This document shows, piece after piece, positions 19,266 through 27,645 of a stretch of DNA of 64,000 nucleotides. Numbering within the stretch: the stretch's first letter is position 1; each line of letters begins with the position of its first letter. Below the pieces are notes generated by a model that searched no databases, was not told where the DNA came from, and saw only the letters and a list, made by a program, of their open reading frames with translations. The position numbers were made by a program, and so were the translations under genes. The stretch is from Candidatus Omnitrophota bacterium (GTDB lineage Bacteria; Omnitrophota; Omnitrophia; Omnitrophales; Aquincolibacteriaceae): NCBI GenBank assembly GCA_020632475.1, contig JACKFM010000001.1, forward strand, positions 434,001-498,000, read 5' to 3'.

Positions 19266-21203
19266 ATGGAAAAAATAACCAAAAATCAGCCCAATCGCGT
19301 TCCACCGACAGGCGGAAAAGGTCCGCAAAAACCCGGCCAGGGAGGGGATCCCGAAAAACGCCGTTTCATGGCGTTGATTTTAATCCCCATGCTTTTTTTT
19401 CTGATTTTACAAATTTTTGTCTTCCCTAATTTTGAAATTCAGCGCATTTCCTATTCTGAATTTTTCAGTATGGTGCAGCGCAATCCCCAGACTATGGAAA
19501 TCGCTTCCTGTGAGTTAATTGAGGGGGTTGTCCGCGGTAAGCTGCGCTCAGGGGAATATTTCCAGGTCAATGTTCCGATGAACGATGTTGAATTGATCCC
19601 GTTACTGCGCCAGAACGTTCCCAGTTTTGAAATTAGTCCGCCGCAGGTTTTCTGGCGCAACCTGCTTTATTCGGTTTTGCCCGTCATCCTGCTCATTATC
19701 TTTTTCTGGTTTTTTGTCTACCGCGGAGTTCAGCAGGGCGGAAGCCGTATCTTTTCATTCGGCCGATCCAGAGCCAAACGTTCTGACTCCGAGGAAAAGA
19801 AAAAAATCACCTTTGCCGATGTCGCAGGAGTTGAAGAGGCCAAAGACGATCTTCAGGAAATTATAGAATTCTTAAAAGATCCCAAGCGGTTTCAAAAACT
19901 GGGTGGACGTATCCCGAAAGGCGTGCTTTTGATGGGGCCTCCGGGAACGGGAAAAACCCTTTTGGCCAAAGCCGTTGCAGGCGAGGCCGATGTTCCGTTT
20001 TTTTCCATCAGCGGTTCTGATTTCGTTGAGATGTTTGTCGGTGTCGGGGCAGCCCGTGTACGTGATTTATTCGAGCAGGGCAAAAAGGCCGCCAAGGCCG
20101 GAGGGCGCGGAGCCATTTTGTTTGTCGATGAAATCGATGCTGTCGGACGGCAGCGATTTGCCGGTATCGGCGGTGGGCATGATGAAAGAGAACAAACGCT
20201 TAATGCCTTATTGGTCGAAATGGATGGTTTTGATTCGCATGCCGGAGTCATTTTAATCGGAGCAACTAATCGACCTGACGTTCTTGACCCCGCCCTGTTA
20301 AGACCCGGACGCTTTGACCGTCAGATTGTGGTCGATAAACCGGATATCAAAGGGCGCGAACAAATTCTGAAAGTTCATGTGCGTGAAGTCAAGCTGGATG
20401 AAGGTTGCACTTTGACCAAGATTGCTCAGCAGACGCCCGGCTTTTCAGGTGCCGATCTCGCTAATCTCGTTAATGAAGCCGCGCTGCTTGCCGCCCGGCG
20501 GCGTAAAGAGGCGGTGACACAGATTGAGTTGGAAGAATCGATTGAACGTGTGATGGTTGGGCCGGAGCGCAAGAGCCGTGTGATTTCCGATAAGGAAAAG
20601 AAAGTTAAGGCCGTGCACGAGTCGGGGCATGCCTTAGTTGCGCTGCTTTTGCCCAATTCGGATCCGGTCCATAAAATTTCGATTATTCCGCGTGGTATGG
20701 GTGTTGGCGGATATACGCTTCAGCTTCCTAATGAAGATAGAAACTTAATTACCAAGCAGGAGATTCTTGACCGCATTACGGTTTTACTCGGCGGCCGGAT
20801 GGCGGAATTTGAATATTTTAGCGAAATTACTTCAGGGGCTCAGGATGATATCAGAAAAGCCACGCAATATGCGCAGTCAATGGTTTGTGAGTTGGGGATG
20901 TCGGATAAATTGGGTAATTTGACCTTCGGCCACCACCAGCAACAGATTTTCCTGGGACGTGATTTCAACCGCGAAAAAGATTATTCGGAGCAAACAGCGG
21001 TTTTGATTGATCAGGAAGTTCGACGGATTGTTGACGAGTGCCAGGTCATTGCACGAAAACTGATTCACGATAATCGCGAGAAATTGGAAAATCTCACCAA
21101 GGCCCTGCTGGAAAAAGAGGTGTTGTATCAGGAAGAAATTCCGAAACTGGCTGGCTTAAACGGCTATCACGGCCACCCCGGTTCTTCGACGCCTTCCTTA
21201 TAG
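19266..21203 (+). CDS. ftsH: ATP-dependent zinc metalloprotease FtsH
   Basis: This membrane-bound AAA+ protease degrades misassembled membrane proteins and short-lived cytoplasmic regulators. Two membrane segments (about residues 35-57 and 134-154) flank a periplasmic loop. The AAA module has Walker A G-P-P-G-T-G-K-T (224-231), Walker B I-L-F-V-D-E-I-D and the second region of homology R-P-G-R-F-D-R. The peptidase motif H-E-S-G-H is at 451-455, and the third-ligand Asp is in S-G-A-Q-D-D. The 645-residue length is typical. The N-terminus has a Pro/Gly/Lys-rich cytosolic tail. It follows tilS with an 84-nt gap and precedes folP. Confidence 0.97.
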   Translation: MEKITKNQPNRVPPTGGKGPQKPGQGGDPEKRRFMALILIPMLFFLILQIFVFPNFEIQRISYSEFFSMVQRNPQTMEIASCELIEGVVRGKLRSGEYFQVNVPMNDVELIPLLRQNVPSFEISPPQVFWRNLLYSVLPVILLIIFFWFFVYRGVQQGGSRIFSFGRSRAKRSDSEEKKKITFADVAGVEEAKDDLQEIIEFLKDPKRFQKLGGRIPKGVLLMGPPGTGKTLLAKAVAGEADVPFFSISGSDFVEMFVGVGAARVRDLFEQGKKAAKAGGRGAILFVDEIDAVGRQRFAGIGGGHDEREQTLNALLVEMDGFDSHAGVILIGATNRPDVLDPALLRPGRFDRQIVVDKPDIKGREQILKVHVREVKLDEGCTLTKIAQQTPGFSGADLANLVNEAALLAARRRKEAVTQIELEESIERVMVGPERKSRVISDKEKKVKAVHESGHALVALLLPNSDPVHKISIIPRGMGVGGYTLQLPNEDRNLITKQEILDRITVLLGGRMAEFEYFSEITSGAQDDIRKATQYAQSMVCELGMSDKLGNLTFGHHQQQIFLGRDFNREKDYSEQTAVLIDQEVRRIVDECQVIARKLIHDNREKLENLTKALLEKEVLYQEEIPKLAGLNGYHGHPGSSTPSL

Positions 21204-21228
21204 CATAGCCACCCGAATGGGTAACTCG

Positions 21229-21249
21229 GAGTTTTTGAATCAAAAACTC
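21229..21249. repeat. hairpin between ftsH and folP
   Basis: GAGTTTTTG-aat-CAAAAACTC is a perfect 9-bp stem. It is preceded by a short hairpin ACCC-gaat-GGGT (about 21211-21222). No T-run follows, so readthrough from ftsH into folP is possible. Confidence 0.6.
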
Positions 21250-21266
21250 AAATCAGAAATACGACT

Positions 21267-22118
21267 ATGTATTGGAAAATTAAACATCAGCAGATTCAAT
21301 TAGATCGTCCTCTTGTGATGGGGATTGTCAATGTGACCCCCGATTCCTTTTCCGAAGACGGCAGCTTGTATATGAACCCTGACCGGGCTGCCGATTATGC
21401 CCGGAGGTTGGCTGATGAGGGAGCCGGCATTCTGGACATCGGTGGAGAATCGACCCGTCCCGGAGCCAAGCCGGTGACCGCTGATCAGGAGCTGGCGCGA
21501 ATCCTGCCGGTGCTTCGAAAAATCACCCCCCATATCAAACAGCCTATTTCAATTGATACGACCAAAGCGGAAGTTGCCCGCGTCTGTCTAGAAGAGGGGG
21601 CTCAGATTATTAATGACGTCAGCGGCCTTAAAGTGTCGGGACATGCCATGGCCAATGTGGTTGAACATTACGAAGCGGGTTTCGTTTTGATGCATCGCCG
21701 GGGAACGCCGGAGACCATGCAGGCGATGACCTATTACGCTGATGTTATTTCTGAGATCATCGATGAATTGCGTCTGAGTATTGAATTTGCCGAAGCGATG
21801 GGGATTAAACGCGGGCAGATCGTAATTGATCCCGGTTTGGGTTTTGCCAAAGAACCGGAACACAATTTTCAGATTATCCGGGAGCTTGAAAAGTTTCAAA
21901 GATTAGACTGCCCGGTACTGATTGGAGCATCGCGTAAATCATTTATCGGTAAAGTGACCGGTAGAAATACCGGTGAGCGTGAATTCGGAACGGCTGCAAT
22001 GAATGCGGTCGCTTTAATCAACGGTGCTCATATTTTGAGGGTGCATAATGTCAAGGCCGCCTGTGATGTTCTGCGGGTGGTTCATGCGATTTTTGACCGG
22101 ACGGCGTGCGTCGGGTAA
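21267..22118 (+). CDS. folP: dihydropteroate synthase FolP
   Basis: FolP condenses p-aminobenzoate with 6-hydroxymethyl-dihydropterin diphosphate in folate synthesis. The 283-residue TIM-barrel protein has the N-terminal M-G-I-V-N-V-T-P-D-S-F-S-E-D-G, then D-I-G-G-E-S-T-R-P-G-A, I-N-D-V-S-G, I-D-P-G-L-G-F-A-K and G-A-S-R-K-S-F-I-G, all DHPS signatures. It lies between ftsH and yebC. Other pterin genes in the window are the SDR at 50548 and the queD-like gene at 51335. Confidence 0.96.
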   Translation: MYWKIKHQQIQLDRPLVMGIVNVTPDSFSEDGSLYMNPDRAADYARRLADEGAGILDIGGESTRPGAKPVTADQELARILPVLRKITPHIKQPISIDTTKAEVARVCLEEGAQIINDVSGLKVSGHAMANVVEHYEAGFVLMHRRGTPETMQAMTYYADVISEIIDELRLSIEFAEAMGIKRGQIVIDPGLGFAKEPEHNFQIIRELEKFQRLDCPVLIGASRKSFIGKVTGRNTGEREFGTAAMNAVALINGAHILRVHNVKAACDVLRVVHAIFDRTACVG

Positions 22119-22140
22119 ATAAAACAGAGGAGAAGCAGTA

Positions 22141-22890
22141 ATGTCAGGGCATAATAAGTGGGCGAGTATTAAACATAAAAAAGCAATTGTTGATGCCAAA
22201 CGCGGAAAAGTTTTCACCAAAATCATCAAAGAAATTACGGTGGCTGCCCGTGCAGGCGGTGGAGATCCGAGTACTAACCCGAGACTCCGTGTAGCCATTT
22301 CAAGTGCTAAGGGCGCAAATATGCCTGCGGATAATATCGAACGGGCCATTAAAAAGGGAACCGGCGAGCTTGAAGGTGTGAACTATGAGGAAATTGCTTA
22401 TGAAGGTTACGGCAATGCCGGGGTGGCTGTATTAGTGCACTGTCTTACGGATAATAAGAATCGCAGCAGCGCTGAAATTCGCAGCATTTTTACCAAAGCC
22501 GGAGGTTCTATGGCCGGTGCCGGATCGGTTGCCTGGATTTTTGAAAAGAAGGGGATCATTACCGTCGATAAAAGCAAATCGACCGAAGATCAGCTGATGG
22601 AAGTGGCTCTTTCGGCCGGGGCTGAAGATTTGAGCACGGAGGATGAAAAGTTTCAGGTGACAACGGCGCCTGGTGATTTTATTGAAGTCAAAGAAGCGCT
22701 TGAAAAAGCCGGTGTTGAATTAGAATCAGCCGAAGTGACCATGATTCCTAAAAACGAAGTCAAGGTTTCTTCATCAGACGCACGCTCTGTGCTTAAATTG
22801 ATTGAAACGCTTGAAGATCATGATGATGTGCAGAATGTCTATGCGAATTGTGATATTCCCGAAGATGTTTTAAAGGAATTGAATTCATAA
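22141..22890 (+). CDS. yebC: YebC/PmpR-type transcription/translation factor
   Basis: This 249-residue cytosolic protein starts M-S-G-H-N-K-W-A-S-I-K-H-K-K, the signature of the YebC/TACO1 family. Members act as transcription regulators or relieve ribosome stalling at proline runs. Other family blocks include N-P-R-L-R-x-A-I and N-M-P-x-D-N-I-E-R-A-I-K-K. A good ribosome site (GAGGAGA) lies upstream. It sits directly before ruvC, a very common arrangement, and probably shares an operon with ruvCAB. Confidence 0.96.
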   Translation: MSGHNKWASIKHKKAIVDAKRGKVFTKIIKEITVAARAGGGDPSTNPRLRVAISSAKGANMPADNIERAIKKGTGELEGVNYEEIAYEGYGNAGVAVLVHCLTDNKNRSSAEIRSIFTKAGGSMAGAGSVAWIFEKKGIITVDKSKSTEDQLMEVALSAGAEDLSTEDEKFQVTTAPGDFIEVKEALEKAGVELESAEVTMIPKNEVKVSSSDARSVLKLIETLEDHDDVQNVYANCDIPEDVLKELNS

Positions 22891-22907
22891 AAGGCTGGGA
22901 GACGTGT

Positions 22908-23459
22908 ATGGCGCGAATTATCGGCATTGATCCGGGGACATGGCGAACCGGAGTCGGTGTCATCGAGTCTTCCGGTAACCACTATCACCTCCTGCATTCT
23001 GAAGTGATCACGATTACCCAGAGCGTGGATATCTCTAAACGGTTGCTGATCATTTTTCGTTCTCTCCTTAAGGTCATTCAAGACTACCGCCCAGAGATAC
23101 TTGCGCTTGAAAATATCTTTTATCATAAAAATATCCGGTCCATGATTAAAATCGGTGAGGCCCGGGCCTGTGCGATGCTGGCCGCTTCCGAACAAGGCAT
23201 CGGCGTGGTAGAATACCTTCCGACACGGGTCAAACAGGCCGTGACCGGCAATGGGCGTGCTTCAAAACAGCAGATTCAGCAGATGGCAAAAAAACTGCTG
23301 GGATTAAAAGAAATACCCCCATCGGATGCCGCTGATGCCATGGCGGTTGCGATTTGTCACCTTAACTGTAAAGGGAGTTCCGTTCGAGTGAAGAGTCAAT
23401 CGATCAATACTAAATGGAAAAAACTGGTGGCCGAAGGCTTGAAGAGATCAATCCGGTAA
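22908..23459 (+). CDS. ruvC: Holliday junction endonuclease RuvC
   Basis: RuvC resolves Holliday junctions by paired nicks during recombinational repair. The 183-residue RNase H-like protein has the first catalytic Asp in I-I-G-I-D-P-G (Asp8), the Glu in L-A-L-E-N-I-F-Y and the C-terminal acidic cluster D-A-A-D-A-M-A-V-A-I-C-H. It begins 18 nt after yebC and ends 6 nt before ruvA. The C-terminal tail is somewhat longer and basic. Confidence 0.96.
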   Translation: MARIIGIDPGTWRTGVGVIESSGNHYHLLHSEVITITQSVDISKRLLIIFRSLLKVIQDYRPEILALENIFYHKNIRSMIKIGEARACAMLAASEQGIGVVEYLPTRVKQAVTGNGRASKQQIQQMAKKLLGLKEIPPSDAADAMAVAICHLNCKGSSVRVKSQSINTKWKKLVAEGLKRSIR

Positions 23460-23465
23460 AAAATC

Positions 23466-24068
23466 ATGTATCACTACTTAAACGGAACCATTATTGAAAA
23501 ATCCGCCACGCAAGTGATTTTGGATGTCAACGGCGTAGGATATGAAATACAAATTCCGGTATCAACTTTTAGCGGTCTTCCCGCTTTGGGGCAGAGAGTT
23601 AAACTATTCATGCATTTTGTTGTGCGTGAAGATGCGCAAATCCTTTACGGTTTTTTAACGCTCGAAGAGAAAAGAATTTTTCAGTTGCTGGTTTCGGTTT
23701 CGGGGGTGGGGCCCAAAACGGCGGTTACGGCTCTTTCGGGAGTGAAGATTTCACAACTGAAAAAAGCCATTGCCGCGGGTTCCGTTGAAGTCCTTAAAGG
23801 AGTGCCCGGAATCGGACGTAAAACAGCTGAACGGATTATTGTCGAATTGCGTGAAAAAATGGCACTTGAAGGGGGAAGTGAAGACTCTGAAGAATCGGTT
23901 TCAGGATCTTCATCGTCCCGTTTGATCGAAGATTCTATTCAGGCTTTGGTGGCATTAGGTTACAAACGGCCGAATGCCAAAAAGGCGATTGATAAGGTAA
24001 TGCAGCAGCATAGCGCTGCAGAGTTGAGTATTGAAGAATTGATCCGTGCGTCACTGCAGCAGGTTTAA
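23466..24068 (+). CDS. ruvA: Holliday junction DNA helicase subunit RuvA
   Basis: RuvA binds four-way junctions and loads the RuvB motor. The 200-residue protein has the N-terminal OB fold (M-Y-H-Y-L-N-G-T-I...), helix-hairpin-helix repeats with V-S-G-V-G-P-K-T-A and G-V-P-G-I-G-R-K-T-A-E-R, and a C-terminal RuvB-binding domain after an acidic/Ser-rich linker. It is in an operon with ruvC (6-nt gap) and is separated from ruvB only by a PilZ gene. Confidence 0.96.
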   Translation: MYHYLNGTIIEKSATQVILDVNGVGYEIQIPVSTFSGLPALGQRVKLFMHFVVREDAQILYGFLTLEEKRIFQLLVSVSGVGPKTAVTALSGVKISQLKKAIAAGSVEVLKGVPGIGRKTAERIIVELREKMALEGGSEDSEESVSGSSSSRLIEDSIQALVALGYKRPNAKKAIDKVMQQHSAAELSIEELIRASLQQV

Positions 24069-24085
24069 TCATTGGGGGAGAGGCT

Positions 24086-24505
24086 ATGTTCGGAAAAAAG
24101 AATGCTAAAACACAAAATACCAGACAGCACAAAAGGTTGAAAGCGGCTTTTTTAGTGAAATATCAGACCGGTGTGATGGGGGATGCGGCCCGGATTACCA
24201 ACATTAAAGATATCAGTGCCGGCGGCGCGCGTTTTTTAACACGTGAAATGCTTCCGGCTTCGGGAACAATCAAAGTGAATGTTCTGGCTCAGCCTCTGGG
24301 ACGTACTTTTGAGGCCGAAGCGCGTGTTCTGAGAATGCGGCGCAATAAAAGAACTTTTATTTACTCGGTCGCTGTTCAGTTCACCAATATTTCAGAGAAA
24401 GACAAGCTGCAGCTCAATCAATTCATTGAAAATGTTGCCAACGACGAGCACACCTCTTTTTGTATTGATCATGCCGATGTCGTCGTGCGCGGCAAGATGG
24501 GGTAA
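24086..24505 (+). CDS. PilZ domain protein (possible c-di-GMP receptor)
   Basis: The 139-residue single-domain protein has R-Q-H-K-R near residue 13 (RxxxR) and D-I-S-A-G-G (D/NxSxxG), the two c-di-GMP-binding elements of PilZ domains, followed by the expected beta-barrel strands. Both key motifs look intact, so ligand binding is plausible. No membrane segment or partner domain is seen. It is inserted between ruvA (17-nt gap) and ruvB (13-nt gap), so it is very likely cotranscribed with the junction-resolving genes. Confidence 0.88.
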   Translation: MFGKKNAKTQNTRQHKRLKAAFLVKYQTGVMGDAARITNIKDISAGGARFLTREMLPASGTIKVNVLAQPLGRTFEAEARVLRMRRNKRTFIYSVAVQFTNISEKDKLQLNQFIENVANDEHTSFCIDHADVVVRGKMG

Positions 24506-24518
24506 ACGGAGTCGCACC

Positions 24519-25538
24519 ATGCCGGATGATCGTTTTATGAGCCAGTCCAAACGTCCCGAAGATTTTGATCAGGAAGCTTCTCTGAGACCATCGTCTTTGA
24601 ACGAGTTTATCGGGCAGCCTAAATTGAAAGAAAATCTGGCCATTTATATTGAAGCGGCGCGCCGCCGCTCGGAACCACTGGATCACACGCTTTTTTTTGG
24701 CCCCCCGGGTTTAGGCAAGACAACGCTTGCTCACATTGTGGCTAAAGAAATGGGGGCTAATCTGCATACGACTTCCGGACCGGTTTTGGAACGTGCCGGT
24801 GACCTGGCCGGTGTTTTGACTAACCTTGAAGAGGGTGACGTGTTGTTTGTCGATGAAATTCACCGCACCTCAAGAATCGTTGAAGAATATCTTTATCCGG
24901 CTATGGAAGATTATTGTATTGATATCATGATCGACAAGGGGCCGAATGCACGTGCCATTAAAATTAATGTGCCGCGCTTTACGCTGATCGGTGCGACGAC
25001 AAGAAGCGGTTTATTGTCGGCCCCGCTCAGAACCCGGTTCGGAATTGTCGAGCATCTAAGTTATTACGATGATGCCAATCTGGCGCAGATTATTGCGCGT
25101 TCAAGCCGTATCCTGGGGATTGAAATTGATCCCTCCGGAGAGGCTGAAATTTCAAAGCGGTCACGCGGGACACCGCGTATCGCGAACCGTTTATTGAGGC
25201 GAGTTCGTGATTATGCTCAGGTGAAAGCCGACGGCTGTATTAGTGCTGAAATCGCAGACAAAGCCCTTCAGATGCTTGAGGTTGACCGCGAGGGCCTTGA
25301 TGTGATGGATAAGCGTATTTTGAATTATTTGATGGGGGAATGTGACGGGGGACCGGTCGGACTCTCATCGCTTGCCGTCGGTGTCGGCGAGGACAGCGAA
25401 ACCATCGAAGAAATTTATGAACCTTACCTCATTCAACGCGGATTTCTAAAACGGACTCAGTCCGGCCGCGTGGTTACCCGTAAAACCTACGAGCATTTCG
25501 GGATCAAACCCTCCGCTCGTGCCGGTGAGCTATTCTAG
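24519..25538 (+). CDS. ruvB: Holliday junction DNA helicase RuvB
   Basis: RuvB is the AAA+ motor of branch migration. The start is placed at ATG 24519 (M-P-D-D-R-F), giving 339 residues, the normal family length; CGGAG lies 8 nt upstream. A longer frame from 24426 would overlap the PilZ gene and is rejected. Walker A G-P-P-G-L-G-K-T is at 61-68, Walker B L-F-V-D-E-I-H, the sensor segment G-A-T-T-R-S-G and the arginine-finger region L-R-T-R-F-G. A winged-helix domain closes the protein. Confidence 0.96.
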   Translation: MPDDRFMSQSKRPEDFDQEASLRPSSLNEFIGQPKLKENLAIYIEAARRRSEPLDHTLFFGPPGLGKTTLAHIVAKEMGANLHTTSGPVLERAGDLAGVLTNLEEGDVLFVDEIHRTSRIVEEYLYPAMEDYCIDIMIDKGPNARAIKINVPRFTLIGATTRSGLLSAPLRTRFGIVEHLSYYDDANLAQIIARSSRILGIEIDPSGEAEISKRSRGTPRIANRLLRRVRDYAQVKADGCISAEIADKALQMLEVDREGLDVMDKRILNYLMGECDGGPVGLSSLAVGVGEDSETIEEIYEPYLIQRGFLKRTQSGRVVTRKTYEHFGIKPSARAGELF

Positions 25539-25554
25539 CACCCTGAGATTTTTT

Positions 25555-25573
25555 TACCGGACAGTGTCCGGTA
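25555..25573. repeat. hairpin after ruvB
   Basis: TACCGGAC-agt-GTCCGGTA is a perfect 8-bp stem. The T-run precedes the stem on the plus strand, so it is not a normal plus-strand terminator. Confidence 0.5.
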
Positions 25574-25578
25574 AATGC

Positions 25579-25608
25579 TTGCCTCGAAATCATATCTCGT
25601 GATATAGT
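25579..25608 (+). promoter_or_regulatory. putative promoter for DUF2905-cdaA-cdaR
   Basis: TTGCCT (25579-25584), an 18-nt spacer and TATAGT (25603-25608) lie 45 nt before the start of the small membrane gene. Confidence 0.55.
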
Positions 25609-25652
25609 AACCACTTGCGATTAATCCAAACTCTCCATAAGGCGGTATTTTG

Positions 25653-25868
25653 ATGAAAGATGCAGCCAAATTATTTTTTATCGCAGGATTTGTGTGCATT
25701 GTCCTCGGAATTTTTCTGAGCTTTTCATCAAAAATTCCATGGCTCGGAAAACTTCCGGGTGATTTGTCGATACGTAAGGAAAACTTCAGTTTTTATTTTC
25801 CGGTTACAACGTGTTTAATCATCAGCTTAATTCTCACCGTTTTATTTAATTTTTTAGGTAAACGATAA
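25653..25868 (+). CDS. DUF2905 small membrane protein
   Basis: This 71-residue protein has two membrane segments around a short loop containing W-L-G-K-L-P-G-D, the hallmark of the DUF2905 family. The function is unknown. ATG 25653 is preferred over the adjacent TTG 25650; AAGGCGG lies upstream. Its stop abuts the start of cdaA without a gap, suggesting translational coupling. DUF2905 genes are often near ruvB in bacteria, as here. Confidence 0.88.
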   Translation: MKDAAKLFFIAGFVCIVLGIFLSFSSKIPWLGKLPGDLSIRKENFSFYFPVTTCLIISLILTVLFNFLGKR

Positions 25869-26684
25869 ATGATCGATACTCTCTTGTCCTTTTGGCGTCC
25901 GCTGCTGGAAATCTGTTTTATTTGGTTTTTGTTTTTTTATCTGATCCGTTTCTTTCAAGGCACGCGCGCCATGCAGGTATTGATGGGACTGGTGATGCTT
26001 GCGGTTGTTTTCAATATTGCCAAGATCCTGGGTCTGGATACGATCAATTGGGTGTTGACCAAGTTATTTGCGGTCGGTGTCGTCGCATTCCTGATTATTT
26101 TTCAACCGGAATTGCGCCGGGGTTTGGCCCGTATCGGACAGAATACTTTGTTGAGTTCCTACTTGAAAAAAGGAGGGACAGTTGATGAATTGATCCAGGC
26201 GTGTGAGTATTTGGCGCGTCATAAGATCGGGGCGCTCATCGCGATTGAACGGGATATTGGATTAAAAAATTATATTGAAAGCGGTATGACCATTGACGCT
26301 AAAGTCGGTCAGGAACTTTTGATTACGCTTTTTTCACCCAATACGCCCACGCATGACGGCGGTGTCATTATTGTCGGTGAACGTATCGCTTCCTGCGGAA
26401 GTCTTTTCCCTCTGAGCCAAAATTCAGATACATTCCGTTTCCTCGGTACCCGTCACCGTGCAGCGGTTGGGTTGACTGAAGAGAATGATGCCGTTTGCGT
26501 CGTTGTCTCTGAAGAAACCGGTAATATTTCGGTTGCAGTCCATGGCAAGTTGACAAAAAATCTGGATTCTACCGGTTTGAAAAAGGTGTTGATGAACTTA
26601 TTTCGTCCGCCCCACAGTAAGCTTTCGGCTCGTGAATTTATAGAAAAAAACTGGAAAAATTTGAGGGAAAAACACTTATCATGA
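25869..26684 (+). CDS. cdaA: diadenylate cyclase CdaA
   Basis: CdaA makes c-di-AMP from two ATP at the membrane. The 271-residue protein has three N-terminal membrane segments (within residues 10-80) and a DAC domain with T-H-D-G-G (Asp163; DGA in most relatives, DGG here) and G-T-R-H-R (195-197), the two active-site motifs. The second Gly for Ala is conservative. It overlaps cdaR by 4 nt (ATGA), the standard CdaA-CdaR pair. c-di-AMP commonly controls potassium and osmotic balance; mscS lies elsewhere in the window, though no link is shown. Confidence 0.94.
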   Translation: MIDTLLSFWRPLLEICFIWFLFFYLIRFFQGTRAMQVLMGLVMLAVVFNIAKILGLDTINWVLTKLFAVGVVAFLIIFQPELRRGLARIGQNTLLSSYLKKGGTVDELIQACEYLARHKIGALIAIERDIGLKNYIESGMTIDAKVGQELLITLFSPNTPTHDGGVIIVGERIASCGSLFPLSQNSDTFRFLGTRHRAAVGLTEENDAVCVVVSEETGNISVAVHGKLTKNLDSTGLKKVLMNLFRPPHSKLSAREFIEKNWKNLREKHLS

Positions 26685-27631
26685 TGCAATGGGTCACCCG
26701 TGACTGGGGAATAAAATTAATTTCACTGCTCTTGGCCATCGGACTCTGGTTCTATGCCGTAGGCGAGGAGAGCGTTGAAGTAAAACGCTATGTCCCGGTG
26801 GAAATTCAGGTGCAAAATGAACAGATGAGCGTTTTGGGGACATCTGCCCGCAATGTCCAGGTGACATTTCTCGTGCCCCGTACCCGGCTTTCGGATTTAA
26901 CCTCTAAAGACATTGCCGCAGTGCATAAGATCGGTAAAGAAGTCCAGGGTGCGGGTGATTATTCCTTTCGTCTGCAGCCTTCGGAGATCGCTTTACCGTC
27001 TCCCCAGATCCGCGTCATCGACATTGAACCTCCGATTCTTCGGGTTACACTGGATGAATTAATTGTTCAGAAGTTGCCGATCCATCCTGATTTTGTCGGT
27101 GAAACGGCCTTTGGTTATAAAATCAAAGAGGATGAAATTCAAATTGATCCAAATGCATTGTTGGTCAAAGGGGCCAAGGGACAGCTTGAAAAACTGGATG
27201 CGCTTAAGACCGAACCGATTAACCTTGTCGGACGCATCCGTTCATTTCGCCGGACTGTGAAGCTGGACATGCCTCCCGGTATTGAACCGGTGAGTGAGTC
27301 GTTGATTGATATTTTTGTTCCCATTCAGGAAGAATTCGGTGAAAAGGAATTTCAGGATATTCCCGTCAAATTGTTTCAGGGAACTGACCGTGATATTACG
27401 ATCGAGATTATTCCTCCGAAAATCTCATTTGTTCTGAAGGGATCCCGTATTCAGCTTGAAAAACTGGAACCCGAAAAAATCGTTGCGTATCTGGATGTCT
27501 CTGCGCTGGATGCCGGCGAATATCAACGGCCCGTAAATATTCTCCTGCCCGAAGAAGTGATCTTGAAAGATGAAGGCAGTATTCAGGTCGGAGTAACGAT
27601 TAAAAATAAAAAGAAAATCATCTTATCCTAA
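26681..27631 (+). CDS. cdaR: YbbR-domain protein CdaR
   Basis: This regulator of CdaA has an N-terminal anchor (W-G-I-K-L-I-S-L-L-L-A-I-G-L-W-F-Y) and an extracytoplasmic region of about 285 residues made of YbbR-type beta repeats (R-Y-V-P-V-E-I, then F-Q-D-I-P-V-K-L). The 316-residue length allows about three repeats. It starts inside the cdaA stop and is followed 14 nt later by pdxJ. Confidence 0.9.
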   Translation: MMQWVTRDWGIKLISLLLAIGLWFYAVGEESVEVKRYVPVEIQVQNEQMSVLGTSARNVQVTFLVPRTRLSDLTSKDIAAVHKIGKEVQGAGDYSFRLQPSEIALPSPQIRVIDIEPPILRVTLDELIVQKLPIHPDFVGETAFGYKIKEDEIQIDPNALLVKGAKGQLEKLDALKTEPINLVGRIRSFRRTVKLDMPPGIEPVSESLIDIFVPIQEEFGEKEFQDIPVKLFQGTDRDITIEIIPPKISFVLKGSRIQLEKLEPEKIVAYLDVSALDAGEYQRPVNILLPEEVILKDEGSIQVGVTIKNKKKIILS

Positions 27632-27645
27632 AAGATTCTCAGAAT

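Noticed and set aside
24426..24518. Longer ruvB start overlapping the PilZ gene
   Set aside because: The extension (31 residues) reads PilZ coding DNA in another frame and has no family similarity. ATG 24519 has a ribosome site and normal length.
25555..25573. Rho-independent terminator after ruvB
   Set aside because: The T-run lies before the stem, not after it, on the plus strand.
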